DNA of 46,187 nt, from the NCBI GenBank assembly GCA_903823565.1, contig CAIJTF010000030.1, positions 1 through 46,187 on the forward strand. The letters are read 5' to 3'. Every line of letters begins with the position of its first letter. Position 1 is the stretch's first letter. This document shows, piece after piece, positions 34,615 to 43,460 of this stretch. The notes beneath the pieces are model-generated. The model ran no database searches. It saw only the letters and a program-made list of their open reading frames with translations, and had not been told where the DNA came from. Source of the DNA: an uncultured Flavobacteriales bacterium (GTDB lineage Bacteria; Bacteroidota; Bacteroidia; Flavobacteriales_D; Crocinitomicaceae). The position numbers and the translations under genes are program-made.

Positions 34615-35787
34615 TTATTGTTTACGGTTTTTGAGTTCTTTTAATAATGCTTGACACAGTTCTGAAGCTTTTTCACTGGTAGCGATTTCAAGAGCATGCT
34701 CTGCAACCTGAATTGCCTCCTTAACCTTTTCTTGTTTTTGATATACCAATGCAAGCACATATTGTACCTGCCACGTATTACCATCCACTCCTTTACCCAG
34801 CTCTTCCATCCAAATTTGGGCCAAGGATAAACATCCCGAATGATCAATATTCTTTACAATTTCGTAGGATAAATTCAGTATATCTTCGTCACGTAAGGTT
34901 TGTTTATTTCTTGAAAGAAATACCACTAAATCCTCCCAATGCTCTTGTTGTTTATATTCCTCAATTGACAAAAAAAGTACTAGATCCCTAATTTCCTTCA
35001 AATCAATACGCTTTACTTGCTCCAAAAAGGCGTGGTACGCTGAGGAATCAAAATGCTCCGCATAAAGAATTTCGCTAGCCTTCGCCTCTATGTTGTTATA
35101 AATAAAAGAACCAATGTCCTCCGGAAATTTTTCCTCAAAATCTTTTAAATGTTCAATAACATATTGGGTAATTGGATGATCAAAATCGTTGATTGATTCC
35201 TGAATTAGCAGCCAATTTTCCGCATCGAGGTAATCGGCATTTTTTAAGTAGTCATTCAATGCCAATTGAACATCTACACAACTCTTGACGGCAGCAGTTA
35301 AATAGGCTAATGCGTTAGATTTAACTTTAGGGTCTCTTCGATAATTAGCCTCTAATGCTTCAAATCGACGCTGGGGATCATAGGCTGTTCTACCTAATTC
35401 GATAAAATCTTCCGTTGTTCCATCAGCACCTGCAAACCGATGTACCAGCTTACCGGTTGCATCAATAAAAAGTAAATTTGGATAACATTGAACCCCATAC
35501 ATTTCTGCTATTTTCGTCCCTTCCTCTTCGTCCTCAGCATCTACTTTTGCATTGATAAAATGTTCGTTAAAGTAGCTTGCAACTTTAGAGTCTGTAAAAA
35601 CCTCTTTCGATAAGTATTGACAAGGACCACACCAAGTGGTATACACATCAATAAAGATTAATTTATTCTCCTTCTTTGCTTTTATTTTCAATTCTTCCAA
35701 CGTCGAAGCTGTATTGAACTTAATGCCTTTTTGACCAAAAATTGGCAAACTCAATAAAAACAAAAAAGCAAAAAGGGAGTATTTCAT
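34615..35787 (-). CDS. Thioredoxin-family protein with helical repeat C-terminus
   Basis: A 390-aa exported protein. The signal peptide (YSLFAFLFLLSLPIFG) precedes a thioredoxin-like domain with IFIDVYTTWCGPCQYLS (C53, C56), a classical redox-active CGPC, and YGVQCYPNLLFID with the cis-proline. From about residue 150 to the end it is helical and repeat-like, resembling TPR or HEAT arrays, ending KEAIQVAEHALEIATS. It probably acts as a periplasmic oxidoreductase or folding factor with a protein-binding tail. The start at MKYSLFAF is chosen. The FISUMP gene lies downstream. The nearest -7-like sequence, TACCTTTA (35816-35809), misses the final G. Confidence 0.86.
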   Translation of the reverse strand: MKYSLFAFLFLLSLPIFGQKGIKFNTASTLEELKIKAKKENKLIFIDVYTTWCGPCQYLSKEVFTDSKVASYFNEHFINAKVDAEDEEEGTKIAEMYGVQCYPNLLFIDATGKLVHRFAGADGTTEDFIELGRTAYDPQRRFEALEANYRRDPKVKSNALAYLTAAVKSCVDVQLALNDYLKNADYLDAENWLLIQESINDFDHPITQYVIEHLKDFEEKFPEDIGSFIYNNIEAKASEILYAEHFDSSAYHAFLEQVKRIDLKEIRDLVLFLSIEEYKQQEHWEDLVVFLSRNKQTLRDEDILNLSYEIVKNIDHSGCLSLAQIWMEELGKGVDGNTWQVQYVLALVYQKQEKVKEAIQVAEHALEIATSEKASELCQALLKELKNRKQ

Positions 35788-35867
35788 TAAAAGGTTAGTA
35801 AAAAAAAATAAAGGTAAGCAATTCAACAGCGAAGTAAACGACTATTGAAAAAAAAGTAACAGTATGC

Positions 35868-36521
35868 CTATTGATCTCTGCCTCTAGACCGCAATAACCG
35901 AATGTGTTTGCTTCGCGAAATCAATCCCGGATTAATCCCCCAATGCCTTTCAGGTATGGGAACCTTTAAATCCTTAAAATACGTTTGCCATGCAGGGAAC
36001 GGTTTTCGATCAACCGGGTCATTAAAGGTCATAGGTTCAAGAACAAAGAATGGCTTATTTGAATTTGCATAGGCGAAGGCATCATAGATTAGTTCGCTAC
36101 AATAATACCTCCCATTGTTCATTTCAAAAACATCATCATACGGCGTTCCAATCTGGTTCCATGAGAAGGTTATTGCCTTTGTTACCAGTTTTCTGTTTTT
36201 TCCTTTCAAACGCCCCACAGAAGTTAAGGTACAACGCCCTAAAAAAGCGTTTAAATCGGTAACCGTTACCGCAGAACCAATCGCTTCAATTACTTTAAGG
36301 GAGTCGTTTTTTCCTATCGCAAGGGCACAATGCGAATATTTGTTCCCCTTTGCACCTACCGTAACGGCCTCAATGGCATCGCAGAGAGGACCGCAGTCTA
36401 AATCCTGAAAGAGCAAATCCCCTTCCCGAATCATCCATTTTTTATCGTGTAGCGAACAAGAATCTAACGAGAAAAAGAAAAGAACGACTGCAGAAATGTG
36501 AAGAATAAATCGTTGTTTCAT
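35868..36521 (-). CDS. YiiX/YebB-like NlpC/P60-type cysteine hydrolase, lipoprotein
   Basis: A 217-aa exported enzyme. The N-terminal hydrophobic segment ends with a candidate lipobox cysteine (C22 in FFFSLDSC; Asp at -2 is unusual). The circularly permuted papain-like fold of the YiiX family shows REGDLLFQDLDCG, the histidine motif NKYSHCALAIG and the active-site cysteine in GRYYCSELIYDAF. Family members cleave peptidoglycan peptides or acyl bonds; the precise substrate is unknown. Its -7 element is 5 nt from the ATG, back to back with the promoter of the divergent DUF6702 gene. It ends 80 bp before the thioredoxin-family gene. Confidence 0.85.
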   Translation of the reverse strand: MKQRFILHISAVVLFFFSLDSCSLHDKKWMIREGDLLFQDLDCGPLCDAIEAVTVGAKGNKYSHCALAIGKNDSLKVIEAIGSAVTVTDLNAFLGRCTLTSVGRLKGKNRKLVTKAITFSWNQIGTPYDDVFEMNNGRYYCSELIYDAFAYANSNKPFFVLEPMTFNDPVDRKPFPAWQTYFKDLKVPIPERHWGINPGLISRSKHIRLLRSRGRDQ

Positions 36522-36526
36522 TCGAT

Positions 36527-36534
36527 CAAATATA
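36527..36534 (-). promoter_or_regulatory. -7 element (TATATTTG) of the YiiX-like gene
   Basis: Perfect TAnnTTTG on the minus strand, 5 nt before the ATG, one base from the plus-strand element of the divergent gene. Confidence 0.6.
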
Positions 36535-36535
36535 G

Positions 36536-36543
36536 TACTTTTA
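36536..36543 (+). promoter_or_regulatory. Near-consensus -7 element (TACTTTTA) of the DUF6702-M1 operon
   Basis: One mismatch (final G to A) to TAnnTTTG, 8 nt before the ATG of the DUF6702 gene. It is back to back with the YiiX-like element, so the two promoters exclude each other. Confidence 0.4.
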
Positions 36544-36551
36544 ACCCCTAA

Positions 36552-37055
36552 ATGAAGCCTTTATTATTTATCCTTTTTCTACCGGCATTTGGCTATGCTG
36601 TAAGGCCGCATGAATACCATCTTGCCTTTTTGGAATTAGAATACAATTCAACAGCTACACGCTTCGAAGCTACCTTAAAAGTTACCGCCCATGATTTGGC
36701 ATACATTACCTCAAAAAAACATCAAAAAGACTATTCGATAGACCAAATACTGAAGGACTCCTTGCTTCGGAGGGAAATCGAAATGATCCTTTTGACTGGT
36801 TTCACCCTTTGGAATGGTACCCAAGAAGTTTATTTTACACTGGAAGCATTTGAAACCAACCACCAAGGTGAGCTCCTCGTCTTCCTTAGCTCTGAACCCA
36901 CACCAATGGTCGAAAGCCTCAGCCTCAGTTTTCCGCTTTTAACTACGTACTTTCCCGATCAACAAAATAAAGTGACGTATTTAAGCAATGGAAAGCAATG
37001 CGCTGTAACCTTTCTTTTAAACGATTTACGTAAAGAAATACCAAAATTACTATGA
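36552..37055 (+). CDS. DUF6702-family protein
   Basis: A 167-aa exported protein with a signal peptide (MKPLLFILFLPAFGYA). The HEYHLAFLELEYNSTATRFEATLKV region, with paired strands and a following helical segment KLDL/IDQILKD, is like the DUF6702 family of Bacteroidota, which has no known function. It overlaps the M1 peptidase gene by 4 nt (ATGA), so they are translationally coupled; the pair is likely to act together at the outer membrane or in the periplasm. Confidence 0.78.
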   Translation: MKPLLFILFLPAFGYAVRPHEYHLAFLELEYNSTATRFEATLKVTAHDLAYITSKKHQKDYSIDQILKDSLLRREIEMILLTGFTLWNGTQEVYFTLEAFETNHQGELLVFLSSEPTPMVESLSLSFPLLTTYFPDQQNKVTYLSNGKQCAVTFLLNDLRKEIPKLL

Positions 37056-39346
37056 TAAAAGTTTACCTTTCTGTCTTGGGTTTATTTTCCCTTTTTAGCC
37101 TTTCTGCTCAAAAAAAATTCGCTCAATTGGACGTTGAACTACCAACACCGAACGAATATCGAAATGCAGCGGGAGCTCCAGGCCATGCGTATTTTCAGCA
37201 AAAAGCCGATTACAAGATGAACCTCGTTCTAGACGATAAAAACCAAAAGCTAAGTGGAATTGAAACCATCACGTACACGAACAATTCACCCGATCCTCTC
37301 CCCTACCTTTGGTTGCAATTGGACCAAAACATTTACGATGAACATTCTGATACCAAATTAATTGAGGTTGAAAAAATGGAAGATTTTAAATCGATTGGTG
37401 ATATTCATAAACGGTTTTTTCATTACGATGGTGGATTTAAAGTTGAGAGCATTACCAGTACCTCAGGCCAACCCATGAAGTACTTTATCAACAAAACCAT
37501 GCTTCGCATTGATTTAGCATCTCCTTTGGCGCCCAAATCTAGCATTAGTTTTACCGTAAAATGGTGGTATAACATTAACGATCGGATGGCTGTTGGGGGG
37601 CGATCAGGTTATGAGTATTTCGAAAAGGATCAAAACTACTTGTATACCCTAGCTCAGTTTTTTCCACGAATGTGCGTTTACAGCGATTTTACGGGGTGGC
37701 AAAACAAGCAATTTTTAGGACGTGGTGAATTCACTCTACCCTTTGGCAATTATGAGGTGAGCATAACCGTTCCATCGGACCATATCATCGCTGCCACTGG
37801 CGAATTACAAAACAGTACTGATGTTTTAAATGCCGTTCAGCGCAAGCGGCTTGAGGAAGCCAGAAAATCAGATATTCCCCTAATGGTAGTTACCCAAACA
37901 GAAGCTGAAGCGGCAGAAAAAGAAAAAAAGACTACCACAAAAACCTGGCGATTCAAAGCCACAAATGTTCGCGATTTTGCCTTTGCAAGTTCTAGAAAAT
38001 TTATTTGGGATGCGCAAAACGTCTCTGTAGGTGGGAAATCCGTGCTTTGTATGTCTTTTTACCCGAAAGAAGGAAATCCGTTGTGGGAACGTTACAGTAC
38101 CAAATTGGTAGCACATACCATAAAAACATACTCGAAGTATACCGTTGATTACCCTTATCCTGTTGCGATTTCTGTCCATTCAAAATGGATTGGGATGGAA
38201 TATCCAATGATTTGTTTTAATGGTGGACGTCCGGAGGAAGACGGAACCTATTCTGAAGGGGAGAAATACGGTATGTGGGGCGTAATTATCCACGAGGTTG
38301 GTCACAACTTTTTTCCCATGATCATCAATTCCGATGAGCGGCAATGGACATGGATGGACGAGGGCTTAAACACCTTTGTTCAATACCTAACAGAGCAAGA
38401 ATGGGAACGGGGTTACCCCTCTCGACGAGGTCCTGCCCACATGATTGCAGACTACATGCGAGGTGACCAGAAATTTATTTCTCCCATCATGACCAATTCA
38501 GAATCTATTTTTCAATTTGGTAATAATGCCTACGGGAAACCAGCTACTGGACTCAATATCCTCAGGGAAACCATTATGGGAAGAGAATTATTTGATTATG
38601 CCTTCAAAACGTACTGTGAGCGATGGAAACTTAAACATCCCAGTCCTGCAGATTTTTTCAGAACCATGGAAGATGCTTCAGCGGTTGATTTAGATTGGTT
38701 TTGGAGGGGTTGGTTTTATGGAACTGATCCTGTAGATATTGCCATAAAGGAGGTGAAATGGTTTCAACTAAACACTCAAGATCCTTCCATTGAAAAAGCT
38801 TTTCTATCCCAAAAGGATGCCCAAAAGGATATTCACATTGGTGAATCAAGAAACCTAACCCAACTTTCGAGCACCGTCAATGAAAGGGATGCATCCATCG
38901 ATGATTTTTACGCGAAACAAAATGTTTATTTAGTGGATGCCCTAGACCAAAAAGAATACGAAGAGTTTAAACAAAAAACGAGCGCCAAAGACCTTGAATT
39001 ACTGAAGGCTGGAAAGCATTTTTACGAAGTACATTTCGAAAATATAGGAGGAATGGTAATGCCTCTAATTCTTCACTTTACGTTTGTGGATGACAGTTCA
39101 GAAATTGTAAGAATACCGGTAGAAATATGGCGCCAGTTCGAGGACAACGTTTCCAAAGTTTTCATTTTTGACAAACCGGTTAAAGAAATAAGATTAGATC
39201 CCTTTTTGGAAACGGCTGATGTTGACTTAAATAATAACACGTGGCCAGAAAAGGTACAACCTTCTCGATATCAATTATACAAGCAAAATCCCTCGAAAGA
39301 AAATCCTATGCAGCGTCAAAAAAGGGTGGAAGCCATTAAAAATTAA
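37052..39346 (+). CDS. M1-family zinc metallopeptidase
   Basis: A 764-aa exported peptidase. A signal peptide (VYLSVLGLFSLFSLSAQ) is followed by an aminopeptidase-N-like beta domain with LSGIETITYTNNSPDPLPYLW, then the catalytic domain: GMEYPMICFNGG in place of GAMEN, HEVGH (H414, E415, H418) and the third ligand E437 after 18 intervening residues, in WTWMDEGLNTF. The active site is complete. The C-terminal region (about 600-764) is beta-rich. M1 enzymes trim N-terminal residues of peptides; this Bacteroidota type is probably periplasmic or surface-exposed. It has no T9SS tail and is translationally coupled to the DUF6702 gene. Confidence 0.93.
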   Translation: MIKVYLSVLGLFSLFSLSAQKKFAQLDVELPTPNEYRNAAGAPGHAYFQQKADYKMNLVLDDKNQKLSGIETITYTNNSPDPLPYLWLQLDQNIYDEHSDTKLIEVEKMEDFKSIGDIHKRFFHYDGGFKVESITSTSGQPMKYFINKTMLRIDLASPLAPKSSISFTVKWWYNINDRMAVGGRSGYEYFEKDQNYLYTLAQFFPRMCVYSDFTGWQNKQFLGRGEFTLPFGNYEVSITVPSDHIIAATGELQNSTDVLNAVQRKRLEEARKSDIPLMVVTQTEAEAAEKEKKTTTKTWRFKATNVRDFAFASSRKFIWDAQNVSVGGKSVLCMSFYPKEGNPLWERYSTKLVAHTIKTYSKYTVDYPYPVAISVHSKWIGMEYPMICFNGGRPEEDGTYSEGEKYGMWGVIIHEVGHNFFPMIINSDERQWTWMDEGLNTFVQYLTEQEWERGYPSRRGPAHMIADYMRGDQKFISPIMTNSESIFQFGNNAYGKPATGLNILRETIMGRELFDYAFKTYCERWKLKHPSPADFFRTMEDASAVDLDWFWRGWFYGTDPVDIAIKEVKWFQLNTQDPSIEKAFLSQKDAQKDIHIGESRNLTQLSSTVNERDASIDDFYAKQNVYLVDALDQKEYEEFKQKTSAKDLELLKAGKHFYEVHFENIGGMVMPLILHFTFVDDSSEIVRIPVEIWRQFEDNVSKVFIFDKPVKEIRLDPFLETADVDLNNNTWPEKVQPSRYQLYKQNPSKENPMQRQKRVEAIKN

Positions 39347-39370
39347 TGGGTTAGTCGCGCTAAGACAACG

Positions 39371-39378
39371 TAATTTTG
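39371..39378 (+). promoter_or_regulatory. -7 element (TAATTTTG) of the CHU_C surface-protein gene
   Basis: Perfect TAnnTTTG, 21 nt before the ATG at 39400. An in-frame TTG at 39376 lies within it and so cannot be the start. Confidence 0.55.
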
Positions 39379-39399
39379 TATCTTTCGTCTTCTGAACCG

Positions 39400-41901
39400 A
39401 TGCGAAACCTACTAACCTACGCATGCTTACTATTGCTTTCTTTGGGACTCTTTGCCCAGGGGGATGATTGCGCAACGGCAACCCCGATAAACAACGTTTT
39501 AAACTATTGTTCAGGAAATGCTTTTTTTACCAACGCCGGGTCAACCCCTAGTGCTTACGGTATTGCCTCGTGTTGGGCTGGGAACGCCACGGAAGATGTA
39601 TGGTTCTCATTTACTGCGTTAGGTACAGACGTTTTAATTTCTGCCAGCGGAACAGGAGGTGGCGGCACCATGAACCAACCGCGCATTGCCCTTTACGACG
39701 GTATTTGTGGCGGACTTATCAATGAATTAAACTGTAGCAACGGTACACCTGGATCCGGAACAACTCAACTTTATGAAGGGGCATTAGTACCTGGAAACAC
39801 CTATTATATTCGTATTGTTACCCCGCCTGCAAACGAAGGTAGTTTTGAACTATGCATTAACAGTTACACCCCTACGACCAACCCAGGTGCAGATTGTGGT
39901 GGTGCGGCTTTTCTTTGCAATCAAAATCCTGTAAGTGTCGCGACCTTAGGGGGTGGTGGAGCTAACAATGACGAACCAGAACCAGGAACGTGTTTGGATA
40001 TGCCTGGACCTGATGAGTCTAATTCTTCTTGGTTCTTTTGGACGTGTGCAACCGGGGGACCCCTTACTTTTGATATTACCCCAGTAAACCCCATGGACGA
40101 CATTGACTTTATCTTTTATCAGCTAAATTCTGCAAACCCATGTGGTCCACGAACCCCCATTCGATGTTGTTCCAGTTCCTGTTTAAATGCGACGGGTTCT
40201 ACAGGTATGGGTTTAAATGAAATCGATCAAAACGAATGGCCTGGGTGTCAGGCTGGATATAACGCCTATATTCAAAGCGTAACCATGACTCCGGGAACAA
40301 GTTACGCCATGTTGGTAAATAACTTTTCTGCCAACACAGGATTTACCATAACCTTTAACAACAACAATCCCAATGGAGGAACTTTCGCAGGTCCTGCTCC
40401 TCAAATCACAGCGAGCACTTTAAGCATATGCGTTGGAGACTCCATTGATTTTAATGGAGCATCCTCTCAATTTTGCGCTACCCTGAATTGGAATTTTACG
40501 CAAAATGCAAGTCCTACCTTCGCTACCGGAATCGGAACCCATACCGTAACGTATCCCAATGCGGGTAATTTTGTTGCCATTTTGAATGGGCTTGATAATT
40601 CGGGATGTCAATCTTTGGATTATGTTAATATAAACGTTAATCCAACCGTTCAAATAAATGTAAACCCCTACGACAGCATTTGTAGCGGTACCAATTTTTT
40701 CCAGAACATTTCATCCCTGCCCGCAGGAGCAACATTCTCCTATGTTCCTACGCCTAATCCGAATCTAAACGGTATGTCCCAAGGAAGTGGCGGGAACATT
40801 AATCAATTATTAAACAATACAACCAATACCTTTCAATCCACTTCGTATGTGATTAGTGCAACCTTGAACGGATGCACCGCTACCGATAGTTGTATTGTTA
40901 CCGTTTCCCCACTCACCGAACCTTCGTTTATTTCAATGGGACCATATTGCCTAGGACTAACACCTGCCCCCATTCTACCACCGGTTTCAACCAATGGAAT
41001 TAACGGGGTTTGGAATCCATTAGCGATCAACACGCAGCAGTTAGGGGCCGCGACCTACGTATTCAATCCAAATCAGGGTCAATGCGCTGACTCGGCTTCG
41101 CTTAATGTCTCTGTTTCGAACAATCCAGGCGTAACGTTTTCTGCCAGTGAGTTGCTTGGTTGTTCTCCTTTCCAAGGAATATTAAGCACCGATACCTTAC
41201 CAGGAGCAACGTACACGTGGCAAATCAATGGTCAATTCGCGGGTAATACACCGAGTGTTTCCTATTCTTTACCAAATGTTGGATGTTATGATGTAGAGTT
41301 ACAGGTCGATATTAGTGGCTGCAGTGCTTCGTCAATTTTTAACGATTACCTTTGCGTAGAGGCTGATCCAGTCGCTAGTTTTTCATTTGTTCCTGGTGAG
41401 TTTTCGGCTCCCTCCGAAATCATTTCTTTTAACAATACGAGCCAGGGAGGAACGTCATTTTTTTGGCAATATGGGGATGGAACCATAAGTAACCAAGCCG
41501 AGGGTTCTCATACCTTCACCAATACCACCTCCGGATATTTTGTTACCCTTATTGCTACGTCGCTGTCGGGATGTACAGATTCCGTAACCCAATTTATTGG
41601 GTACCAAGAACCATTGATATATTATGTACCCAATACCTTTACACCAGACCAAGACCAATTCAACCAGGAATGGAAACCAATTTTCACAAGTGGCTTTGAT
41701 CCCTATGAATACCAACTTCAAATTTTCAATCGTTGGGGTGAATTGATTTGGGAATCATTCAATCATACCATCGGATGGGATGGCGTTTATGGAAAGTCAT
41801 TTCAAGCCCAGGAGGGGATATATACATGGGAAATCACGTTTGTAACAAAAACTAAAAAAGATAAACAACAAATTACCGGGACCTTAAACCTCCTGCGCTA
41901 A
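39400..41901 (+). CDS. Secreted surface protein with PKD domain and gliding-type (CHU_C, T9SS type B) C-terminus
   Basis: An 833-aa exported protein. The signal peptide (LLTYACLLLLSLGLFAQ) is followed by two related cysteine-rich domains (about 24-165 and 170-325; DCATATPINNVLNYC, then DCGGAAFLCNQNP), both with the VWFSFTA or SWFFWTC motif of pre-peptidase-like sandwich domains. Ig/PKD-like repeats follow, including FFWQYGDGTIS with HTF (about 685-735). The tail from about 745 carries YYVPNTFTPDQDQFNQEW, LQIFNRWGELIWES and GWDGVYGK, the CHU_C/type B sorting domain exported by T9SS and kept on the surface. Probably an adhesin or structural protein. The stop TAA interlocks with the stop of convergent DUF1501. 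Confidence 0.92.
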   Translation: MRNLLTYACLLLLSLGLFAQGDDCATATPINNVLNYCSGNAFFTNAGSTPSAYGIASCWAGNATEDVWFSFTALGTDVLISASGTGGGGTMNQPRIALYDGICGGLINELNCSNGTPGSGTTQLYEGALVPGNTYYIRIVTPPANEGSFELCINSYTPTTNPGADCGGAAFLCNQNPVSVATLGGGGANNDEPEPGTCLDMPGPDESNSSWFFWTCATGGPLTFDITPVNPMDDIDFIFYQLNSANPCGPRTPIRCCSSSCLNATGSTGMGLNEIDQNEWPGCQAGYNAYIQSVTMTPGTSYAMLVNNFSANTGFTITFNNNNPNGGTFAGPAPQITASTLSICVGDSIDFNGASSQFCATLNWNFTQNASPTFATGIGTHTVTYPNAGNFVAILNGLDNSGCQSLDYVNINVNPTVQINVNPYDSICSGTNFFQNISSLPAGATFSYVPTPNPNLNGMSQGSGGNINQLLNNTTNTFQSTSYVISATLNGCTATDSCIVTVSPLTEPSFISMGPYCLGLTPAPILPPVSTNGINGVWNPLAINTQQLGAATYVFNPNQGQCADSASLNVSVSNNPGVTFSASELLGCSPFQGILSTDTLPGATYTWQINGQFAGNTPSVSYSLPNVGCYDVELQVDISGCSASSIFNDYLCVEADPVASFSFVPGEFSAPSEIISFNNTSQGGTSFFWQYGDGTISNQAEGSHTFTNTTSGYFVTLIATSLSGCTDSVTQFIGYQEPLIYYVPNTFTPDQDQFNQEWKPIFTSGFDPYEYQLQIFNRWGELIWESFNHTIGWDGVYGKSFQAQEGIYTWEITFVTKTKKDKQQITGTLNLLR

Positions 41902-43451
41902 TTTTTGGTTTTAACCACTTTTTCCACCCTTGTACGCCCCGCATTTATAACCGTTAAAAAATAGGTTCCTGCTGGTAAACCTTCTAAATCACATGGAATG
42001 GTATGCAGACCATCGGAATAATGTTGGTTAAATACTTGCCGAACAGTAGCGCCATTCACATCGCGTACTTCCGCAGTAGCCATACCTTCTGCAAGGTTGA
42101 CTTTAATAAAAATATTGCTTGGGGTTGGATTGGGATAAATAAGTATCTTTTCTTCAGCAACTGGTATTTCTTCATTGCCAACGTTACAGGTTCCCGCCAG
42201 AGAATAAAACTGTACTTGGTGGGAGAACAATTGTTGTACCTCATTGGAGGGCACTTGAAACCAATCCCGCAACAAAGAAGCATAAACATCGCGAAAATCA
42301 ACTTGCATTGGAATACCGGCTTGATCAGGTAAGGCACTTGCGATGGTCGGGTTTGGTCCGATGATTCCTGATTGGATACAAGTTCCGAACAAAAATAGTG
42401 GAGCCGCATCCCCATGATCCGTACCCAAACTAGCATTGGACTCAATTTGTCGACCAAATTCAGAAAACGTCATTCCAACAACGCGCTGTTCTAATCCTAA
42501 GAGTTGTAAATCGTCTTGAAAGGCGGCAATGGCATCGGAAACTTTTTTCAACAAACCGGCATGGGTTCCTGCCTGCAAATTGGTTGCGTCTGCTTGGTTA
42601 TCATGGGTATCAAATCCACCTAATGAAAGCACATAAACTTTGGTTTTTAGCCCCCCAGAAATCATTTGAGCCACATATTTCAGTTGGGTCGCCAATGTAT
42701 TTGTGGGATCATACAGTGCAGAAAGGCTATTTCCCGCCTGGGCAGCTGAATGAATTACCTGTCCAAAACTATTGGTTTGCTCAATAATGGTACCCACAAA
42801 TTCTACATGGTTGCCGTAATAACTTCCATCGTTAGAGAAGCCCCCTTGGTATAAATTTACGGCATTATTTGGATTCGAAACCGCATGGGAAAAATTCGCT
42901 GCAATGCCTTGACACGTAGCAGTGACCTCAGACCCCATACTGATGGCAAAGGGATCCGGGTAGGACGCGTTCGGATACCCTGATGGATAGGTCGGATTAT
43001 AAGAATCGAAGTAGCGACCTAACCAACCTCTTGTTTCATTTACGTCCAACGAACCAGATGTCCAAATATCCATAGAACGAAAATGGGAACGGTTTTGATC
43101 GGGATACCCAACGTTTTGAACAACACTTAATTTGCCCTGATCAAATAAATCCTTCATACCCTGCATCTGTGGATGAAATCCAACTTCTGGAGTTACCGTT
43201 AACAGCTGGTTTTGGGGTAGTATGATTTCAGACCGATGGATCATTAAATTAGCATATTGGTCAATGGGCACAACGGTATTTAATCCATCGTTGCCTCCAT
43301 TTAATCGAATCATCACCAAAACGCGATCCTCGGCTCCTGTCGAAAAATTAAATAACTTTTGTCGAATCGCTTGCATTCCAAAACCATTTGACACAAAAGG
43401 TAAACTGGCAGAACCCAAGGCTAAATTTCGTATAAAACGTCTTCTTTTCAT
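41898..43451 (-). CDS. DUF1501 protein with Tat-like signal and T9SS type A sorting domain
   Basis: A 517-aa protein. The N-terminus MKRRRFIRNLALGSASLPFV looks like a twin-arginine signal. The DUF1501 domain (about 35-410) has VLVMIRLNGGNDGLNTVVP, NRSHFRSMDIWTSGS, SLGGFDTHDNQ and FSEFGRQIESN, the layout of the sulfatase/alkaline-phosphatase-like fold in this family. The last 80 residues (IYPNPTPSNIFIK, then GLPAGTYFLTV) are a T9SS type A tail. ATG at 43451 is preferred over a TTG two codons upstream. It follows the DUF1800 gene by 9 nt and forms the classic DUF1800-DUF1501 pair, whose function is not established. The phosphatase or sulfatase activity is unproven. Confidence 0.92.
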   Translation of the reverse strand: MKRRRFIRNLALGSASLPFVSNGFGMQAIRQKLFNFSTGAEDRVLVMIRLNGGNDGLNTVVPIDQYANLMIHRSEIILPQNQLLTVTPEVGFHPQMQGMKDLFDQGKLSVVQNVGYPDQNRSHFRSMDIWTSGSLDVNETRGWLGRYFDSYNPTYPSGYPNASYPDPFAISMGSEVTATCQGIAANFSHAVSNPNNAVNLYQGGFSNDGSYYGNHVEFVGTIIEQTNSFGQVIHSAAQAGNSLSALYDPTNTLATQLKYVAQMISGGLKTKVYVLSLGGFDTHDNQADATNLQAGTHAGLLKKVSDAIAAFQDDLQLLGLEQRVVGMTFSEFGRQIESNASLGTDHGDAAPLFLFGTCIQSGIIGPNPTIASALPDQAGIPMQVDFRDVYASLLRDWFQVPSNEVQQLFSHQVQFYSLAGTCNVGNEEIPVAEEKILIYPNPTPSNIFIKVNLAEGMATAEVRDVNGATVRQVFNQHYSDGLHTIPCDLEGLPAGTYFLTVINAGRTRVEKVVKTKN

Positions 43452-43460
43452 AGGCAACGA

